Positions 33,985 through 35,489 of a stretch of 35,489 nucleotides of DNA are shown here, piece by piece. Position numbers and translations under genes: made by a program. This stretch comes from Streptococcus sp. HMSC072G04 (GTDB lineage Bacteria; Bacillota; Bacilli; Lactobacillales; Streptococcaceae), in NCBI RefSeq assembly GCF_001813295.1, contig NZ_KV812018.1, positions 1 to 35,489 of the forward strand, read 5' to 3'. Numbering within the stretch: the first letter of the stretch is position 1; every line of letters starts with the position of its first letter. Below the pieces are notes generated by a model. The model saw only the letters and a list, made by a program, of their open reading frames with translations. It made no database searches and had not been told where the DNA came from.

Positions 33985-34485
33985 TTATAAATAAATCTTT
34001 TCAAGTAAAGGCTGTAATACTATTAATAGAAGCACATTCAAAATTAAACTTGGAAAAATTTGGTAAATAATTAGTGTAATCCAGTTAAATTTTATGCCGA
34101 TAAAAAGAATCAAAAGAAGATTTGTTAAAATCTGAAATAATAGAATCGTTAATAAAAATGTAAAAAAACGAGTCAATCGATTGACCAAAATAATCTGATT
34201 ACACCGATAAAAAATCACCTGTAGTATAGGAAATACTATGAGTGCAATTCCTAGAGTGTGTAAAAAATACACATCAAAACAAAAACCAAAGAAGACTCCC
34301 CACCAAATACTAGCTATCTCAGAGAAATAGAGACTCAATAACATAAAACCATATAGAAATAAAAATGAAGTAGGTTCAAAGGAGTTTGGACAGAAACGAG
34401 AAATAAGAAAAGAGATCTGCCCGTCAACAAATAAAGATAAGAATAAGATTAAAGGGAAAAAATGGTACTTACGTATGACTTTCAC
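33985..34485 (-). CDS. mreD: rod-shape/elongation determinant MreD
   Basis: A 166-residue integral membrane protein with about five hydrophobic segments and almost no soluble part, the normal size for MreD. It works with MreC in the peripheral peptidoglycan synthesis machinery. The start is GTG at 34485 (V/MKVIRKYHFF), six bases after GGAG that lies within the mreC stop region, one base from mreC. The segment SIWWGVFFGFCFDVYFLHTLG matches the conserved MreD core region. The gene is very AT-rich compared with the purine genes. Confidence 0.88.
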   Translation of the reverse strand: MKVIRKYHFFPLILFLSLFVDGQISFLISRFCPNSFEPTSFLFLYGFMLLSLYFSEIASIWWGVFFGFCFDVYFLHTLGIALIVFPILQVIFYRCNQIILVNRLTRFFTFLLTILLFQILTNLLLILFIGIKFNWITLIIYQIFPSLILNVLLLIVLQPLLEKIYL

Positions 34486-34486
34486 A

Positions 34487-35305
34487 CTACTCTCCGATCA
34501 ATAGTACATAACGATTAACATCTAAATTAGCCTTTGGTTTCACACGAATTTCTTGACCTAACTGATCAGATGCCTTTTGAGTAGAAGTCACTGTACCAAG
34601 AGGCAAGTCACTACTCTTATATTTTCCTAAACCACTTGTTGAAACCAGAGATCCTTTTTTAATTTCAACTGGATCTCCAATTTGCAACAACCGAAACTCA
34701 CCTGTCTTCTCGTCATAACCATTTAATAAAGCAAAAATAGATTGACCTTGACTCTCAATTTTAAACGTCAGATGTTGTGAAGAAATAGTATCTTCGACTA
34801 ATAATTTCACTTTGCTAGAATTTTTCTCTATACTTTCTACCACACCAATGACGCCACCAGACGAAAGGACAAACATAGAATCAGAAATTCCATCTGAACT
34901 ACCTTTATCAATAACAAATTCCTGATCCCACGAACCATAATTACGGTCAATAATCTCACTAACGACTTGTTTAGAACCCGATACAGAATTCTTGATTGAC
35001 ATCAAATCCTTTAATTCTCTATTTTCTGATTCCAAACGGTTAAGTTTTGACTGGTCAATATCCTTTTGATAAAGACGTGATTTTAACGAACGGTTTTCAT
35101 CATTTAATTCAGATAAATCCTTTAAATCCTTTGCCTTAGATTCCACAACAACAAATGGTACCGATACGGCCTTATCAACAATAGCTAATATATCAGAAGA
35201 TTTTAAAACAATCGAAGTTCTAACAGATGGAAAAAGAAATAAAATTCCTGAAACAGTTAAAACAAACACAAAACTAAAAATTTTAAAGAATCGATTCAAG
35301 AACAT
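34487..35305 (-). CDS. mreC: cell-shape/elongation protein MreC
   Basis: A 272-residue bitopic membrane protein. It has a short basic cytoplasmic end (MFLNRFFK), a transmembrane helix (about 9-28), a coiled coil (ELNDENRSLKSRLYQK to NRELKDLMS) and an extracellular beta-barrel domain with RNYGSWDQEFVIDKGSSDGI and GVIGVVESIEKNSSKV, typical of MreC. It scaffolds septal/peripheral wall synthesis together with MreD. The start is ATG at 35305. An in-frame TTG at 35353 would run through the tRNA terminator hairpin, which argues against it. No clear promoter is visible between the terminator and the gene. Confidence 0.88.
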   Translation of the reverse strand: MFLNRFFKIFSFVFVLTVSGILFLFPSVRTSIVLKSSDILAIVDKAVSVPFVVVESKAKDLKDLSELNDENRSLKSRLYQKDIDQSKLNRLESENRELKDLMSIKNSVSGSKQVVSEIIDRNYGSWDQEFVIDKGSSDGISDSMFVLSSGGVIGVVESIEKNSSKVKLLVEDTISSQHLTFKIESQGQSIFALLNGYDEKTGEFRLLQIGDPVEIKKGSLVSTSGLGKYKSSDLPLGTVTSTQKASDQLGQEIRVKPKANLDVNRYVLLIGE

Positions 35306-35326
35306 AGACAAAACCTTCAAAAATAT

Positions 35327-35356
35327 AAAAAATAGTTTGAGATGACATCTCAAACT
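35327..35356 (-). terminator. Rho-independent terminator of the tRNA transcript
   Basis: Minus-strand AGTTTGAGAT / ATCTCAAACT, a 10-bp stem with a three-base loop (35356-35334), then ATTTTTT. It begins 12 bp after the tRNA-Ser 3' end and ends before mreC. Confidence 0.88.
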
Positions 35357-35367
35357 TGGAAATTATA

Positions 35368-35455
35368 CGGAGAATGGGGGATTCGAACCCCCGCGCCGGT
35401 TACCCGACCTAACGATTTAGCAAACCGTCCTCTTCAGCCTCTTGAGTAATTCTCC
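35368..35455 (-). tRNA. tRNA-Ser(GCT)
   Basis: An 88-base tRNA. Acceptor stem GGAGAAT / ATTCTCC with discriminator G, anticodon GCT at 35421-35419 in CGGTTTGCTAAATCG, a long class II variable arm (GTCGGGTAACCGGC region) and T-loop GGTTCGAATCC. The CCA end is not encoded. It reads AGC/AGT codons. Confidence 0.95.
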
Positions 35456-35459
35456 AAAA

Positions 35460-35489
35460 TGGGCACGAGTGGACTCGAACCACCGACCT
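35460..35489 (-). tRNA. 3' part of tRNA-Ile(GAT) (runs off the window)
   Basis: Only the variable loop edge, T arm (GGTGGTTCGAGTCCACT) and 3' acceptor strand CGTGCCC plus discriminator A are present. They closely match the corresponding part of the Gram-positive tRNA-Ile(GAT) I remember. The anticodon lies outside, so the identity is inferred. Only 4 bases separate it from tRNA-Ser, so the two are co-transcribed. Confidence 0.7.

Noticed and set aside
35306..35353. N-terminal extension of mreC from a TTG codon
   Set aside because: It would be translated from RNA that forms the tRNA terminator hairpin. The ATG at 35305 gives the usual MreC start just before the membrane helix.

Overview
The window looks like a low-GC Firmicute of the genus Streptococcus, most likely a mitis- or sanguinis-group oral commensal. 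The gene order mreC-mreD-pcsB-prs-(accessory)-araT-recO-plsX-acpP-purC-purL-purF-purM-purN-purH-purD-purE-purK-purB-bgaR/bgaC-PTS-agaS-galM is the arrangement I know from near the replication origin of S. pneumoniae and relatives. The protein sequences agree with those families. The vanZ-like gene that S. pneumoniae carries between purN and purH is absent here. Nearly everything is on the minus strand, so transcription reads from the right end of the window to the left.

Layout from right to left. At the right edge are the 3' part of a tRNA-Ile and a complete tRNA-Ser(GCT), closed by a terminator. Next come mreC and mreD (cell elongation), pcsB (secreted CHAP division hydrolase with a WalR-type box) and prs (PRPP synthase). 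An accessory island of about 2 kb follows: a 46-codon basic protein, a small secreted protein ending in LPKTSAVK with no membrane anchor, and a class B-like sortase separated from it by a UUCG-loop terminator. The araT-recO-plsX-acpP operon follows. The purine pathway then fills about 16 kb: purC, purL, purF, purM, purN, purH, then purD, then purE-purK-panE-like-orf75-purB. It makes IMP from the PRPP supplied by prs and completes the adenylosuccinate/SAICAR lyase steps. Between purD and purH, on the opposite strand, sits a competence-type (sigma-X box) CHAP murein hydrolase of the LytF fratricin type.

The left third is a galactoside-use locus. A divergently transcribed GntR/UTRA regulator (bgaR) faces a minus-strand operon of GH35 beta-galactosidase (bgaC), a mannose-family PTS (EIIB, EIIC, EIID, EIIA), an AgaS-type SIS isomerase/deaminase and aldose 1-epimerase (galM). 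The promoter region holds a near-consensus cre site and an AT-rich palindrome over the -10. The left end has a two-repeat lipoprotein on the plus strand and about 480 bp of gene-free, repeat- and hairpin-rich DNA.

Most notable points: (1) the sortase plus anchor-less LPKTS protein module; (2) the sigma-X-type promoter in front of the CHAP fratricin; (3) a diverged duplicate of the purC 3' end between purC and purL, which looks like a recombination scar; (4) a 132-bp terminal-inverted-repeat stem-loop element between purE and purD; and (5) a tiny ORF with an ideal Shine-Dalgarno sequence in the repeat-rich intergenic region. No prophage, intact insertion sequence or CRISPR array was seen.
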